Assembly (NCBI RefSeq): GCF_000350225.1
Contig: NW_005178873.1
Coordinates: 179,790-243,789 of the forward strand
Direction of reading: 5' to 3'
DNA length: 64,000 bases
Source of the DNA: Chondrus crispus
Taxonomy: Eukaryota > Rhodophyta > Florideophyceae > Gigartinales > Gigartinaceae
In this document: positions 1 to 10,381 of the stretch, one piece after another
Numbering within the stretch: the first letter of the stretch is position 1
Layout of the letters: the number at the start of each line of letters is the position of its first letter
Position numbers and translations under genes: made by a program
The notes under the pieces: generated by a model
What the model saw: only the letters and a program-made list of their open reading frames with translations
Told to the model about the DNA's origin: nothing
Databases searched by the model: none

Positions 1-1258
1 TTTCCGGGTTTGTCAATTGGCCTCGGGGCGCTTGTCGCGGGGGGCGCGGCGCAGCGCGCGGCGCGGGTGACGCGCGGTCTCGCGAAGGGCGGGGAGCGCG
101 CTGTTGCCGTGAAAATGGAAACACTGGAATCCTTCGCTTTGGAAATCGAGTGGGTGCGGGGGCGGGTATTGCGCGTGGCAAAAAGCGGCGGGCAGGCCGG
201 CTGTGGGTGGCCAGGGCGGCGGCGTGCCGCGCGCGGGTGCGGAAGCGGGGGAAGCGGGGGAAGCGGGGAGGCGGTGGCGGACGTGAGAGGGCGGGCGCGG
301 GGGGGGCGGGCGGGCGGAGCTAAATTTACGCGGCTCTCGGAGGGGATGGCGGAGCCCCGGTGAGATCGGGGATCGATCGGGCGCCGATGGACGATTGTTT
401 GCGACTCGCAGGCACAGGCCACGTGTTCCTCAACAAGTGGACTAGCAATCCACTTCGGCGTGGCGGAACAAGCAGCCGTTTCATTGGGCGAGGCTTTGGC
501 CCCAAGGCATACTGTACAGTTGTCATTATTATTTAGTTACAGTTGTCATTATTATTTGGTTCTTTGATTCTACCGGCGGTGATGCTCTGCTCTGAGGGTG
601 TGTCTTATTAACATGCTTTGCTGTGCTTTGCCCAAACAGGTGATCGCCAGCTGGATGGATTCCTGAAGGGCTCGAGTGGACTCTCGAGCAGCAGACCCCA
701 GAGCGTACTGGCCCGAGCGACAAAAAGCCCCTCAGAGCTCGGGAAAGAGAGGGACACGCGTAGATCCACCCTATTACATACATTCCCAGGCATGAGTCAG
801 CGTTACCCGCTTGTGTATTCCCCTTCTCCGCTAGTGGCTTCGGCTTCTCCCTGGTTGTAAATAAGACCCGCCCAAGCCACTAGGGTCTTAGCTCTGTTGT
901 AGCCCCCGGCCCCACGGCACTCCGCCACGGCACTCCAGTATCCCTTGCAGAACTTAATGTGTACCTTATCATATACCTTACATCCTTATTTACAACAGAG
1001 CTAAGACCCCATGCAGCTGACGTGCTACCACTGCGGGTTCTCCCTGGTTGTAAATAAAGTTTTTTATCATACGCGATCTAATCCCCTACCACTGCCCACC
1101 CCATCGTGTGAATTATGGTACACCACAACGTCTTCGTACCTGCCATCTCAACCCTCACGTGCGCCCTCTAGTGTCTAGACGACCGGCAATTTGACCTCGC
1201 TGAGGCCAGCTTTTTTTGCAAAAATATATACATTATTAAATCCAAACTTTAAACGTCA
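1..1258. other. GC-rich left flank without a recognisable gene
   Basis: No supportable gene is visible. Bases 1-360 are very GC-rich and any long frame there is Gly/Arg low complexity. A 20-odd-base unit containing AGTTGTCATTATTATTT is repeated in tandem near 516-556. Between 843 and 1061 a small repeat structure is seen: CTGGTTGTAAATAA occurs twice in direct orientation (near 850 and 1045), and GTCTTAGCTCTGTTGTA near 884-900 recurs inverted near 991-1007. This could be a decayed foldback element; no target duplication was found. Confidence 0.5.
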
Positions 1259-1282
1259 GTTTGGACCAATGGTGCGCGGATA

Positions 1283-1550
1283 CCCCTTTGGACACTATCC
1301 ATGGATAGATAAATGCTATCCTTGGGTCATTTTGGACTCGAGCGGTTTTAGGATATCCGCGATATTACAATTTCGAAAATGGATACGGTTTCCCAAAAAA
1401 ACCGTTGATCGCATAGCACGTAAAGCGGTTTCCCGGATTATCTGTATTGACATATTTTTGAAACACGGTTTGTCGGATTATCCGCGCAAACCCCCAAAAA
1501 CCGCACACGGATATCCACGAAAACAGTCAAAACTAATAATATACAGGGAG
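1283..1550. repeat. left subterminal repeat cluster of the hAT element
   Basis: At least five variants of a GGAT(A/T)ATCCG-like word lie in both orientations within this stretch, and a matching cluster occupies the right end. Subterminal repeats of this kind are known transposase-binding arrays in hAT elements such as Ac and Tam3. Binding here is an inference. Confidence 0.6.
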
Positions 1551-1615
1551 CGGTGCGCGAGTGGAGGCATTACCGACGCCACAGAAAGGGGTCCCTAATC
1601 CCCTCATCAGAGACC

Positions 1616-3792
1616 ATGACAACGAGCACAAACGTTTCTTCGGAGGCTCCTCCTGGCCATGACGCATTATTTGCGAATGCAACTGCATGGCTCGACGGAT
1701 CTGCTGGCACAAAGAAAGCACCAATCTGGGCCTTTTACGATACGGCGGTGGACAGGACTGCAGATTCTGTCGCATTGTGCTGCTCCCTATGCAAAACGAA
1801 GATGGCGTATAAAAGGAAGAATGGAAGTTCCTCTCTTATCAATCACGTTAATGTAATGCACAAATCCCTGTATGCGGCATATGTCGCTAATCTGCATGGA
1901 AACAATGCAAACCGTCCGAAGAAGAAGAAGAAGATAAGTGATCTTCGAATTCATTTCAAGACTACTCCTTATGCAGCAACAAGTGATATGCAGAAGAATC
2001 TGATCCGCAACATGATATTAGTTTGCTGCAAGTCTCTCCGACCGTTTTCAGTAGTTGACTGTGTGTGGATGAGGAAGCTTTTGGGTGACATTGATCCTCG
2101 TCTTTCTCTCCCTTCCCGTAAAAATTTTACAGAGATCATGCTCCCGGCCTTGGCCAAGCAGACTAAAGATTCTGTAGTCGCCGACCTCAGGAGTGCAAGA
2201 TTTGTTTCTATCTCTTTCGACCTCTGGATGGCCCGCGGCTGCCAAGACATTTTCTCGGTTATGGCCTATTGGATTGATGATTCCTTACAGCGACGTACTC
2301 GCTACCTGCGAATGATCAAGATGGATTCGACTTCTGGATCACAGATAGCCCTGCATCTGACGGATGTTCTCGACGAGTTCAACATCAAAGACAAGATTGT
2401 GTCATACGTAACGGATGGTGGAGCTAATTGGAATACATGTTCACGAGAACTGCAAGGGATCGTTTGTTGTGGAGCCCTCGACATATACTGTGTCTATAAG
2501 GGTGATTGTTGGGCACACATAATGAGTTCAATATGCCGTCGAGCTCTATCAGAAGACCACTGCAGTAATTTCGATGTCGTCAATCTGAGACAAGTCCAGA
2601 AGAAACTACAGCTCGCTATTACCCGGACTAAGAAGTCTGGCAAAGGAAATCAGATGTGGCATGCAGCCTGTCGAAAGGTAGGTCTTCGCCCTGTTCAGCT
2701 CTATACTCCGGTTAATACACGCTTCGGTTCTGTATTTATTATGTTTAGCCAAATGCTTGCATATCGTGAAGCAGTACATGCCTGCTATGCCGATCCCAAT
2801 AATTACAGCAACAGCCACCGAGACCCATCAAACGCAGATTGGGCGATTGTGAAGGCGGCGACGGAGCACATGGGGCCTATCATAAAGGCATGTGTACAAA
2901 ACCAAAGATCACGAAAATGGGGTTTGTCCGACGCAATTGCCCTTTGCTTTACACTTCTAGATTCATACAAAGTTAATTACACGGAGGGTGCTGGAGTTAT
3001 GTTGCAACAGGAGGAGGAGTCGGTGTTGGAGGGTGAGCTGCACACATGGGCAAAGAGAGTTAGTGAGGATGTTTCGAAGACTTTGAAGAAATACCTCCGC
3101 GCCTTTTTCGAGGAGGATCGTATCTCGCAGAATTTTTTATCTCGTGGGCACTCTATGATAGCATTAATGCTCGACCCTCGATTCAAGTGTCTGAAAATTC
3201 TTCTCTCGAGCATGAGTGTTGCACATGGAAAAGCGTTGATCGCTACGTACGACGTTACCATTGTAGATTACTTAGTCGCGATCTTTAATGAGGAGACGAA
3301 GTCGAGAGGGGGTGAGCTCGACGTTCCTGATGCCGACGGGACTGAAGGTACGGATTCTATCAACCCTTTTTTCAACGCAAGTAGAGTAGACAAGCGCGAT
3401 GAAGACGTCAAGAAAATGATGAAGTCTGAACTAATGCGATTAGGACAGACAAATACGATGGGAATAATTCGTTCGGGGATGCCATGGGTTGGTTTGGTAG
3501 GAAGAGGGACATTTATCCTCATGTATTTATTTTGGCAACCGCGTTTCTTGCTATTCCGGGATCGCAGGTGGACAACGAACTTTCCTTCTCTGTTGCTGGC
3601 ATTATAGCTAACCAATGGAGATCGCGTATCAAGACGGAAAATCTAGATAATGTCATGCAGATACATGAGAACTACGAGTTACATATGCATACTGAACCAT
3701 CCTCAACCTTCACACCCACCTCTACTTTACTAGAACTCGCTAACGCAGAGGCAAATATGGAGGGGGAAGTGTCTGAAGTTGAGCCGGATTGA
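1616..3792 (+). pseudogene. hAT transposase with BED zinc finger, frameshifted before the dimerisation domain
   Basis: The protein would cut and paste the enclosing element. From the ATG at 1616 a frame runs to 3607. Near its N-terminus is a BED-type finger (Cys-x2-Cys in LCCSLCKTK, then His-x4-His in INHVNVMH), followed by the RNase H-like core with an FDLW motif near 2218, where hAT enzymes have their first catalytic Asp. The C-terminal hAT dimerisation domain is clear (YPHVFILATAFLAIPGSQ, then NELSFSVAG) but lies in a different frame ending at 3792. One indel near 3470-3510 therefore separates core from dimerisation domain. An ATG-less extension upstream to 1553 is possible, but 1616 is the first good start. 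The lesion suggests an inactive copy, or a sequencing error. Confidence 0.85.
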
Positions 3793-3896
3793 TGCTCGAA
3801 TAAAAGTCTTACACGCATCAAACTTTATCTCTATATGTTTCGTCTGCAGCGAGTGGCACACGGGCGGAGGCACATAGCTTCCTTGTTTAAGGGGTA

Positions 3897-4179
3897 GGGC
3901 TTCGAGGAGGAGCGCCGCGGCGAGGCCCGGCTCGCCATCAAGGCCCGCAACGACAAGAACATCAACGTCGCCAAGGCCCACATGCCCAACGCCACCCGCC
4001 TCAAGCAGAAGATCGCAAGCTACGAGACGAGGGTCGTCGTCAACCAGAGCCAGCTCGACGTCCTGGAGGACGCCAGCTTTAACGTCGGCAACGAGAAGCA
4101 GATGAAGGCCTTTAAAGACGATATCCAGAGCCTGCAGCAGGACCCCGAAGAGATCAACGAGACCCTGCAGGGCATCTGA
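3897..4179 (+). pseudogene. captured gene fragment resembling an ESCRT-III (Snf7-type) helical region
   Basis: Directly after an in-frame TAG, a frame of about 93 codons runs to TGA at 4177-4179. It has host-like, C/G-ending codons unlike the transposase. The product is highly charged and helical (ARLAIKARNDKN near the start, LKQKIASYETRV in the middle, DPEEINETLQGI at the end). The pattern of charged helices recalls Snf7/CHMP proteins, which remodel membranes, but the match is from memory and weak. No start codon opens it, so it looks like a piece of a host gene carried inside the hAT element rather than a working gene. Another coiled-coil protein remains possible. Confidence 0.4.
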
Positions 4180-5084
4180 GTCCCCTCCCAACCCCCACTC
4201 CCTTTTCATCTCCCTCTTCCTTTCCCTTTCCTCCTACACCCCACCGCCGCAGTCTACCATGTTTTTTGAGCACCCAGTCCGCGCAGGGCCCCCTGCGCCG
4301 GCCCGCTGCCCTCGACCTTACAGTAGCTCTTTTTCCCACCCCTTTGCGCTGTCCCGTTCCCATCCATCCCTTTTCCATCCAGACTGGAAGGGGGAGGCGA
4401 CAATGAGCCCAATTCTCCGTAGATATGAGACAATCTTGACAGGATTGCCCTCAATAAATTCGCCGTTGACCTGCGCGTCCCTAACTTGGAGAGCATCGAG
4501 TTTGCGTGGATTGACTCCATCCACAAAATGATGGGCGAGTGGTCTTCCATCCGATGGAGGACCACTCGCTCATCAATGCTTGCCGCCGTTTCGACGAGAC
4601 GCGTGGCCCCGCCGCGGACGGCGAGCTCGCGGCGCGGAGGGGGGCTGGGAGAGTTGAAGGAGGAATAGAGGTGAACGGGCGGTATGGGCAAGGAGAGCCC
4701 CATGGAGGGGGGGAGGGGATGAAGGGGACGGAGGTGGGGGCGAAAGGAGTGCGCGCGCGTGGGGGAGGCAAGGAGGGTGGAGGGCATATGTATAGGTTTT
4801 GATTGTGGGTGGGGGGCGGCTGTGAGGGGTCGGGAGAGATGAATTGGAAGGGGCAATTGTGTGAGGAGTAACAATGAGGGGACCCGAGATTCCAGGCTTC
4901 AACGGCGTGGCATGGTGGGGCGATGTCTTAGCAGGCGGAATTGTTCTGCAGTCGTGGTAGGAGGAGGGCGGCGAACTTGGGCCTCTGCTGACAGAGAAAG
5001 TGGCCCTGGTTGGACAGGGCGCGGCACGTCCACAGTCGAAAACATTCGGCGCCGACGTGCTGACTGTGTGCTATAACAGCATTG
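4180..5084. other. hAT cargo DNA of unknown origin
   Basis: This GC-rich stretch has no transposon function that I recognise. A pyrimidine-rich run at 4180-4255 ends in CCGCCGCAG, like the end of an intron. Around 4440-4530 a short protein-like segment reads FAVDLRVPNLESIEFAWIDS, and near 4870-5075 another reads TEKVALVGQGAARPQSKTFG. At 4537-4567 there is an imperfect inverted repeat around GAGTGGTC/GACCACTC. These look like further captured exon pieces, but none could be assigned to a known protein. Confidence 0.4.
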
Positions 5085-5414
5085 TTTGTAACAAATGATA
5101 TGATAAATACAGCAGCAGATCGGATACGATTACCAGGTATTCCCGCCCTACAATCCGTGGGACACCCGCCTGAAATGGAAGGATACGGTTGGGATATCCG
5201 TTGTTGTAAATATACTACACGGATTTTAAAAAGAAAACCGTAATAATGTTTTAGAAAGCACGGATTATGGATATTATCCGTATACATCTATAACGAATCC
5301 GTAAACCGCAGATAAATCCGTGGTGTTGTCTCAAAGCACGGTTAGGGATTTACGGTTATCCGTATCCGTCCTATCCGCGGATATCCTCGGCTTTATGGAT
5401 ATCCGCGCACCATT
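5085..5414. repeat. right subterminal repeat cluster of the hAT element
   Basis: Eight or more copies of ATCCGT, GGATATCCG and related words occur in both orientations, mirroring the left cluster. The density is far above the surrounding sequence. Confidence 0.6.
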
Positions 5415-5436
5415 GGTTTGGACGCCATTTCTTTCT

Positions 5437-5811
5437 TCAGCAATCTCCACGTATCTCCCCGGTGAACAGTAGTCTGAGACAATGGCCCCGGGTACGGGCG
5501 GGTGGCCACCGCGCTCCTCTAAAAGCACCGCAACCATAGAGAGGCTGCTTTGCTCTCTCCTCTTCCTTTTCTTCTTTCTCTTTTCTCCTGCTCGGCGCTT
5601 CCCGCTCCTCAGCGTGCTGCGTTGAACACACAATACAATCCTCTAGAGCGCCAATGGACAGGGCCGCATCAGCCTCGACGGTAACCAAGTCCCCCTCTAC
5701 CGTCTGCATTGTCTCACGCCTGTACTTGTTCAGGTACTTCCCCGTGTGTACGTCTGTTAGGAGCACTCTCAAACACCAAGTCCGTATGCCCGTGACACCA
5801 AAGCCCGTCAC
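5437..5811 (-). pseudogene. possible continuation of the unidentified upstream gene in another frame
   Basis: A 124-codon minus-strand frame overlaps the region just past the stop of the 5843-7393 frame. Its first half looks like ordinary protein (LTDVHTGKYLNKYRRETMQ, then VEGDLVTVEADAALSIGALE), its second half is a Lys/Glu/Arg run followed by low-information sequence. The simplest reading is that it is the C-terminal part of the same unidentified protein, separated by a frameshift between 5811 and 5850. The hAT insertion site lies immediately beyond it. Confidence 0.3.
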
Positions 5812-5842
5812 GGGTCACTGCCGTTCTCTTTCTGTTCACCTT

Positions 5843-7393
5843 CTAGTAGCATGCGCCTCTTGCCGGCACCGGTATTCCTTCATGTCCTGTTACTAAGCTG
5901 AGCAGAACGTCGTCGAGGGGCATGTCGATCTCCCGTGATATATCTTCTGGCCTTGGGCTGTATGCTGATCCTTCTTCGTACGACCGCCACAGTACGCCGG
6001 CCACACATTTCTCCATTGCGCTATTAGCGACGCGGACGTGACTTCCAAGCCCTGCTCTTGCCCTGCGGATAGTGGTAACCCCGCCTGGAATCTTCTTTCC
6101 GCCGTCGACCCTCGCAAACTGCACTCCTCTGTCTCTTCCAACCACATGGAACGCTTGGCCTTCACAATCTGCCTGCACTAAAGCAGTCTCGTTTATGGTG
6201 AGGCTGGACCCGTCGTTGAAAGCCAGGTCAGCTAGCAACACATACACTGGTGCGTGCCACGCCCCGCCACTCACTATAACTTCAGCGGCCTCCAAATCGT
6301 CTCGAGTTATGGCATCGTGGTAGTAGTCGGTGCCTACCCAATGCAAACTGGGCTCTCTCCTGGCGTCCCAGTTGTCCGAGAAATTCACTCCCCTTGGCAC
6401 CATCACATGAGAGTCCAGCCTGACAGGAGACCACTCATTCCGTATATATTCAGTCTTATTCGACCACCGCTTTGTATCCAGGGGTATTCGCTCCAGTTCA
6501 GCCAGTTGGCCACTGAACCTGTTCCCGGTGAGTGGAGCGTCTACTATGATATCCCTGGGGCGGTCCAGACTGAAATCGCACTGCACAGTCCCGATACTGA
6601 CTAGTCGAGAGAACTCTTCCATGATCGACTTTGCTCTGTCCGCGTCTCTTAATATCCCCCAGGCAGTGCTCTTACTGCATGGTGATACTAGTAAATCCGA
6701 TATCCGCCGGAAAACGTTTCTGTTCCTGCCGTCCCTCAAAACTAAGCCTTCTTTCGCATGGTAGAAAGCCCAGTCTCTCCCGTCCCCTCGCCAAGGCCCT
6801 GGTGGACTCGTATAAACGAGGTCGCTAGTGCTCCACATACCGAAAGCCCAGGTAATGTTGTGGCGTCCGTGTCTGATGTGAACCTGCCTCTCGGCGATAG
6901 GGTCGGAGAGTCTCTTTCCGGCGGCGATGTCCGTATGGCCCCCGGAAAGGATGTTGACGCATGCGTTAAAGGCATTTAAAACTGGTCTCCGAGGCACCTG
7001 GGTCGTAGTACCCCTCTCTTCGGGTGACCGTACTGCTGTTTGCTGGTAAGCCCGTACCCCTTGACATCTCCCCGTCTGAAGTAACACTGTCCGCCTCCGA
7101 GGGGCAGTACGATCTGTCCTGAGGCAACAAGTGCGAGTCTCCCTTCCGGCCCGCGGTTGCGATCGAGTCCAACGGGGACAGCAACGGGCGCGCTTGCAGG
7201 TCCTGCGTGCTCCTGTCACTGATCCATGCGGCACCGCTTGCCTGGAATAGGGCGTTCGGCTCGGCTCGTTCTGTCCGGGGGCACGATGGTCTACACGGCC
7301 GGTGTAAGCTACATTGATGGCAATAGCGACATACTTCATTTTCACTACAGCGCGTCGTCCTGCCGCTGCTTGTGACGGGAAACATAGGTGCAT
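5843..7393 (-). CDS. unidentified protein, probably frameshifted at both ends
   Basis: A 516-codon frame opens at ATG 7393. I do not recognise the family. Residues from about 140 onward look like a real folded protein with many Trp, Asp and His (RHNITWAFGMWSTSDLVYTS, NEWSPVRLDSHVMVPRGVNF, LHWVGTDYYHDAITRDDLEA). The first 130 residues are abnormally rich in Arg and Cys in this frame, while the frame open from 7385 to 6966 reads more normally (SPLDSIATAGRKGDSHLLPQ), so two compensating frameshifts near the N-terminus are likely. The C-terminus may continue in the 5437-5811 frame. No signal peptide or membrane segment is seen. Its neighbours are all transposons, so it could be a transposon-borne accessory gene or a decaying host gene. 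Confidence 0.45.
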   Translation of the reverse strand: MHLCFPSQAAAGRRAVVKMKYVAIAINVAYTGRVDHRAPGQNEPSRTPYSRQAVPHGSVTGARRTCKRARCCPRWTRSQPRAGRETRTCCLRTDRTAPRRRTVLLQTGRCQGVRAYQQTAVRSPEERGTTTQVPRRPVLNAFNACVNILSGGHTDIAAGKRLSDPIAERQVHIRHGRHNITWAFGMWSTSDLVYTSPPGPWRGDGRDWAFYHAKEGLVLRDGRNRNVFRRISDLLVSPCSKSTAWGILRDADRAKSIMEEFSRLVSIGTVQCDFSLDRPRDIIVDAPLTGNRFSGQLAELERIPLDTKRWSNKTEYIRNEWSPVRLDSHVMVPRGVNFSDNWDARREPSLHWVGTDYYHDAITRDDLEAAEVIVSGGAWHAPVYVLLADLAFNDGSSLTINETALVQADCEGQAFHVVGRDRGVQFARVDGGKKIPGGVTTIRRARAGLGSHVRVANSAMEKCVAGVLWRSYEEGSAYSPRPEDISREIDMPLDDVLLSLVTGHEGIPVPARGACY

Positions 7394-7425
7394 TTCCTCG
7401 TCATGGCTTCCTTCCTATCCACTGG

Positions 7426-7455
7426 CACCACTCTAGAGAACTCTCTAGAGTGGTG
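7426..7455. repeat. perfect 14-bp palindrome arms with 2-bp spacer
   Basis: CACCACTCTAGAGA at 7426-7439 is followed by AC and then by its exact reverse complement at 7442-7455. It lies about 33 bp upstream of the start of the unidentified minus-strand gene. It may be an operator-like site or a foldback relic. Confidence 0.8.
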
Positions 7456-7715
7456 ATTGTACCTAAAGTTGTCTTCCCGCACGCTTCACGATTGACTTGA
7501 ACTACTACAACTACACCCAGTTACTGTCATTAGTGTCACCTACAGTATTTTTCAGGGAACATTTTTGAGGTAACTTACATGATTTACGGTCGGTGACAGT
7601 ATTCCCCTGGTGACACTGTTTTACGTCTGTTTCCAATTTTTGTTTGTGACTCTAATTTCAAATTTCAAATTAGCGTCACTGGCAGCAACTGCCAGAACTG
7701 CTACACTCTACTACA

Positions 7716-9151
7716 TCATTGATTGTGATCATGTACATCGATGTCAACAGTTCCAGGTACAACTGGTTCTCCGTTGAAATGGTTCCGGTACTTGTTGATA
7801 ATGTTCTGTAACTTCGGAAACAGCTGACGTTCCTCCCATAAACCATTCGTGTTTAAAGCCATCCCTGTCCTCACCATCGCCTTGCGAGCAAACGTCATAC
7901 CCTCACTATCCTTTTGCTCATTGACCTCACGCACAGCAGCACTCGCGAGTCTCAGAAAAAAAGATTTCCCAGGATTGGCCAGCTTTCCAGAACCATCCTT
8001 CCATGATCATCTGCATTTTAAATGCCTCCCATCTCGTACACCATGCTCGCTTGATTCTTTGTATTACAAAAGAATCGCAAGGTTGAATTAAATGTGTGGC
8101 ATTCTTAGGAAATTATCTTATTTCAGTATTAATCCCAATGGCAGCTTGGGAGAGTGAGACTATGTTGTTATGGCCGCTACAGTTATCGACGTACAGTATG
8201 CGCTTTCGGCCACCTGGCCATGCTCTAATAACACGTCGTTCTTGCATCTATTGATGCATTACCTGCGAATCCATCCAGCCTTAGGTCCGCTACGGTAGGA
8301 GATACCTGGGACATTGTCAGGTACACCACGGATAGGATAGCTCCGGCATTGATTTTTGAAAACCATAAACGGATTCTCGATTTTTGCCTCAACACCTCCA
8401 CTGAGCCTTACCAACATAGTCATTCCCTCTCCTCCAGATGCCACATCTGCATACTTAATTTCTTCATTTCCCATAAATCCCAGCGTGCGCCCGTTATCAT
8501 AGTTGATCACAAGTGTGTCTCATCAGCGTTGCTCACAACGCTTTCGTTTAGTGTGCCAGCGCGAAACTCACGACAAAGCTGCCCGAGATGAAAAGAGACT
8601 TCCTTTTCTATGAAAGCCTCCTTGGTTGGGCTCGTCAACAGCTTTCCCGTATGGGCTCGACTCACAATACAAAAACGATCAGCAAATGTCTGAATCCATC
8701 GGGCATTTATCTTCATGATTATGGGAACATCTGTGCGCGGATCCATAAAATTTTGAGAGTACGACGGGGATGTACTGTGTTTGACGAGGTGCACTGCCAG
8801 TGCACGAAGGTTCCGCAAATTAAACTTGACCCCCAATCTCCTCAAACGATCAAACTCTTCAACCAAATCCTTGTGTAGAGCCAAAACCCAGGCTTCTCTT
8901 TTACGTCCCGTTCCAGAGCGTGCTTTAGTAAATACTCGCGTGAAACCGTTACGCGAAACACGCGTGATGGAGCATGTTTTGCCTTGTAACACCACCTTGC
9001 CTTCTTTATCGGTAAAATCTGACCTCGACTTCCAAAGGCGGCTTGCCCGCACAAGGTTTGCGTTTCGGGTTCCGCGAAAAAGATCCGTAAATTCGGCAAC
9101 GGCTTTAGATGCGATACATGTTTCCCCGTCTGTCTGTACAGCCTGAAGCAT
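7716..9151 (-). pseudogene. Tc1/mariner-type DDE transposase, degenerate
   Basis: The chain has the catalytic motifs of this superfamily in order: NADETHL near 8517 (first Asp), RILYVDNCSGHNN near 8176-8215 (second Asp) and HLIQPCDSFVIQRIK near 8040-8080 (third Asp). The segment YADVASGGEGMTM after the first Asp is typical of a branch common in oomycetes and algae. Breaks are a frame change near 8505, an in-frame TAA near 8115 and a slip in a T run near 7960, after which the C-terminus (LNTNGLWEERQLFPKLQNII) ends at 7716. The ATG at 9151 is preceded in frame by TAG, so the frame upstream to 10144, which crosses the minisatellite, is either leader or a more distant N-terminus. The copy cannot make active enzyme as read. 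Confidence 0.8.
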
Positions 9152-9375
9152 CTATTTAACGATATTCAATCGTTGCGACAACTTCAAAACGCGCTGCAAG
9201 CTACGCTTTTTTGTCGTGTCTGTAGTTGGAACTTCGTTCCTGTTGATTACAGATGCATTTGATGCATCTGTATTTGTCCCCGGGTTCGTGGTCGTCGAAT
9301 GGCCTTGGTGCAATTTGCCATTGCGAAGCTTTGCGCTCTCGAGAGCGGCAATAATAGGGGAAGCCGATGCCGGCA

Positions 9376-9905
9376 TTGGGAGGAGGGAGAATGAAGCGAA
9401 GGTGGTGGGAGGAGGGAGAGGGAAGTGAAAGTGGTGGGAGGAGGGAGATGGACGTGAACGGAGGGGAGGAACGTGAAGATGTTGGGAGGAGGGAGAGGGA
9501 CGTGGTCGGAGGGGGAGAGACTTGAAAGTGGCGGGAGGAGAGAAAGGGACTTGAAGGTGGCGGGAGAAGAGAGAAGGACGTGAACATTGTGGGAGAGAGG
9601 AGAGGGTCTTGAACGTGGTGGAAGGAGGGTGAGGGATGATGAAAGTGGTGGGAAGAGGGGAGCGACGTGAACGTGGTGGGAGGATGGTGATGGACGTGAA
9701 CGTAGTGGGAGGAGGGGGAGCGACGCGAACGTGATGGGAAGAGAGCGATGGATGATGAAAGTGGTGGGAAGAGGGGGAGCGACGTGAACGTGGTGGGTGG
9801 ATGGCGATGGACGTGAAGGTGGTGGGAGGAGGGGGAGCGACGTGAACGTGGTGGGAGGAGGGGGAAGGATGTGATCGTGGTGGGAGGAGGGAGAGGGACG
9901 CGAAA
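9376..9905. repeat. G-rich minisatellite upstream of the transposase
   Basis: About 17 imperfect copies of a roughly 28-32-bp unit built on GTGGTGGGAGGAGGG plus GA(T/C)GTGAA lie head to tail. The plus strand is purine-rich; on the transposase sense strand the array is pyrimidine-rich and would read as Pro/Ser/His/Thr repeats. It lies between the transposase start and the right terminal repeat. Confidence 0.9.
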
Positions 9906-10224
9906 GGGGTGTCGCAAATTGAGATCTGGTATCTTTTTCGATGTAATGCCTTTTTGCTGGTTGTTGATGTTTCGTCCAAATTGTAAAACCATGCAGTATT
10001 TCGGTCGCAGACGCAACATGTACTGTAAACTTTTGCGTATTGTGAGCTCAACAGATCTGTGGCCACGTTCCGGATTTTTCGTGGCAATACCGTGACACCC
10101 GTTTGGAGGAATTGTGACACTACTTTCAATTGGCCGATTTTCAAATCACCGTTTTAGTGTCAGTGTCACTATTTCGCGTTGTTACTCTAACTTATTGGTT
10201 ACACTAATGACAGTACCTGGGTGT

Positions 10225-10286
10225 ACAGCTGTGACAAGTAGAGATACGTGTACACGATTACACGTTTCTCTATTTGTCACAGCTGT
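10225..10286. repeat. 28-bp palindrome flanking the transposon end
   Basis: The arm ACAGCTGTGACAAGTAGAGA at 10225-10244, continuing to 10252, pairs with the reverse complement at 10259-10286, with 26 of 28 positions matching around a 6-bp loop. Its first base is the last base of the TA target of the neighbouring element, so the transposon sits exactly at the palindrome edge. Confidence 0.85.
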
Positions 10287-10381
10287 AGTTTGCAAGCCGC
10301 AGCATACAGTAGTACACTAGTGTCTAGTAGGCCACTTGTGCAAATAGAATGGGCATGCGCATTTACGAACTGTATACTGTA

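Larger units (their letters stand above)
1267..5415 (+). mobile_element. hAT-superfamily DNA transposon with perfect 8-bp target duplication
   Basis: The element is bounded by the 8-bp direct repeat GTTTGGAC at 1259-1266 and 5416-5423, the duplication length expected for hAT. Its ends are inverted repeats: CAATGGTGCGCGGATA at 1267-1282 and the reverse complement ending at 5415, with the match continuing imperfectly for about three bases. Roughly 300 bp inside each end are filled with short GGATATCCG/ACGGAT-type repeats. It encodes a BED-finger hAT transposase in its left half and holds about 1.6 kb of unrelated, more GC-rich DNA in its right half. Length is 4149 bp. The boundaries are as good as sequence alone can give. 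Confidence 0.93.
7514..10223 (-). mobile_element. Tc1/mariner-like DNA transposon (TA target site)
   Basis: Inverted termini of about 27 bp, beginning CACCCAG(T/G)TACTGTCATT and continuing AGTGT(C/A)ACC, sit at 7514-7540 and at the reverse complement ending at 10223, each next to a TA dinucleotide (7512-7513, 10224-10225). The first and last 200 bp contain repeated GTGACAC/GTCACTG words. The interior encodes a DDE transposase on the minus strand and a G-rich minisatellite just upstream of it. Confidence 0.85.

Noticed and set aside
10..363. 117-codon frame in the GC-rich left flank
   Set aside because: Non-ATG start and Gly/Arg low complexity with no domain pattern.
9152..10144. Pro/Ser/His-rich 330-codon minus-strand frame
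   Set aside because: Its middle is the translated minisatellite; only the flanks might be transposase leader, so it is not listed as a gene.
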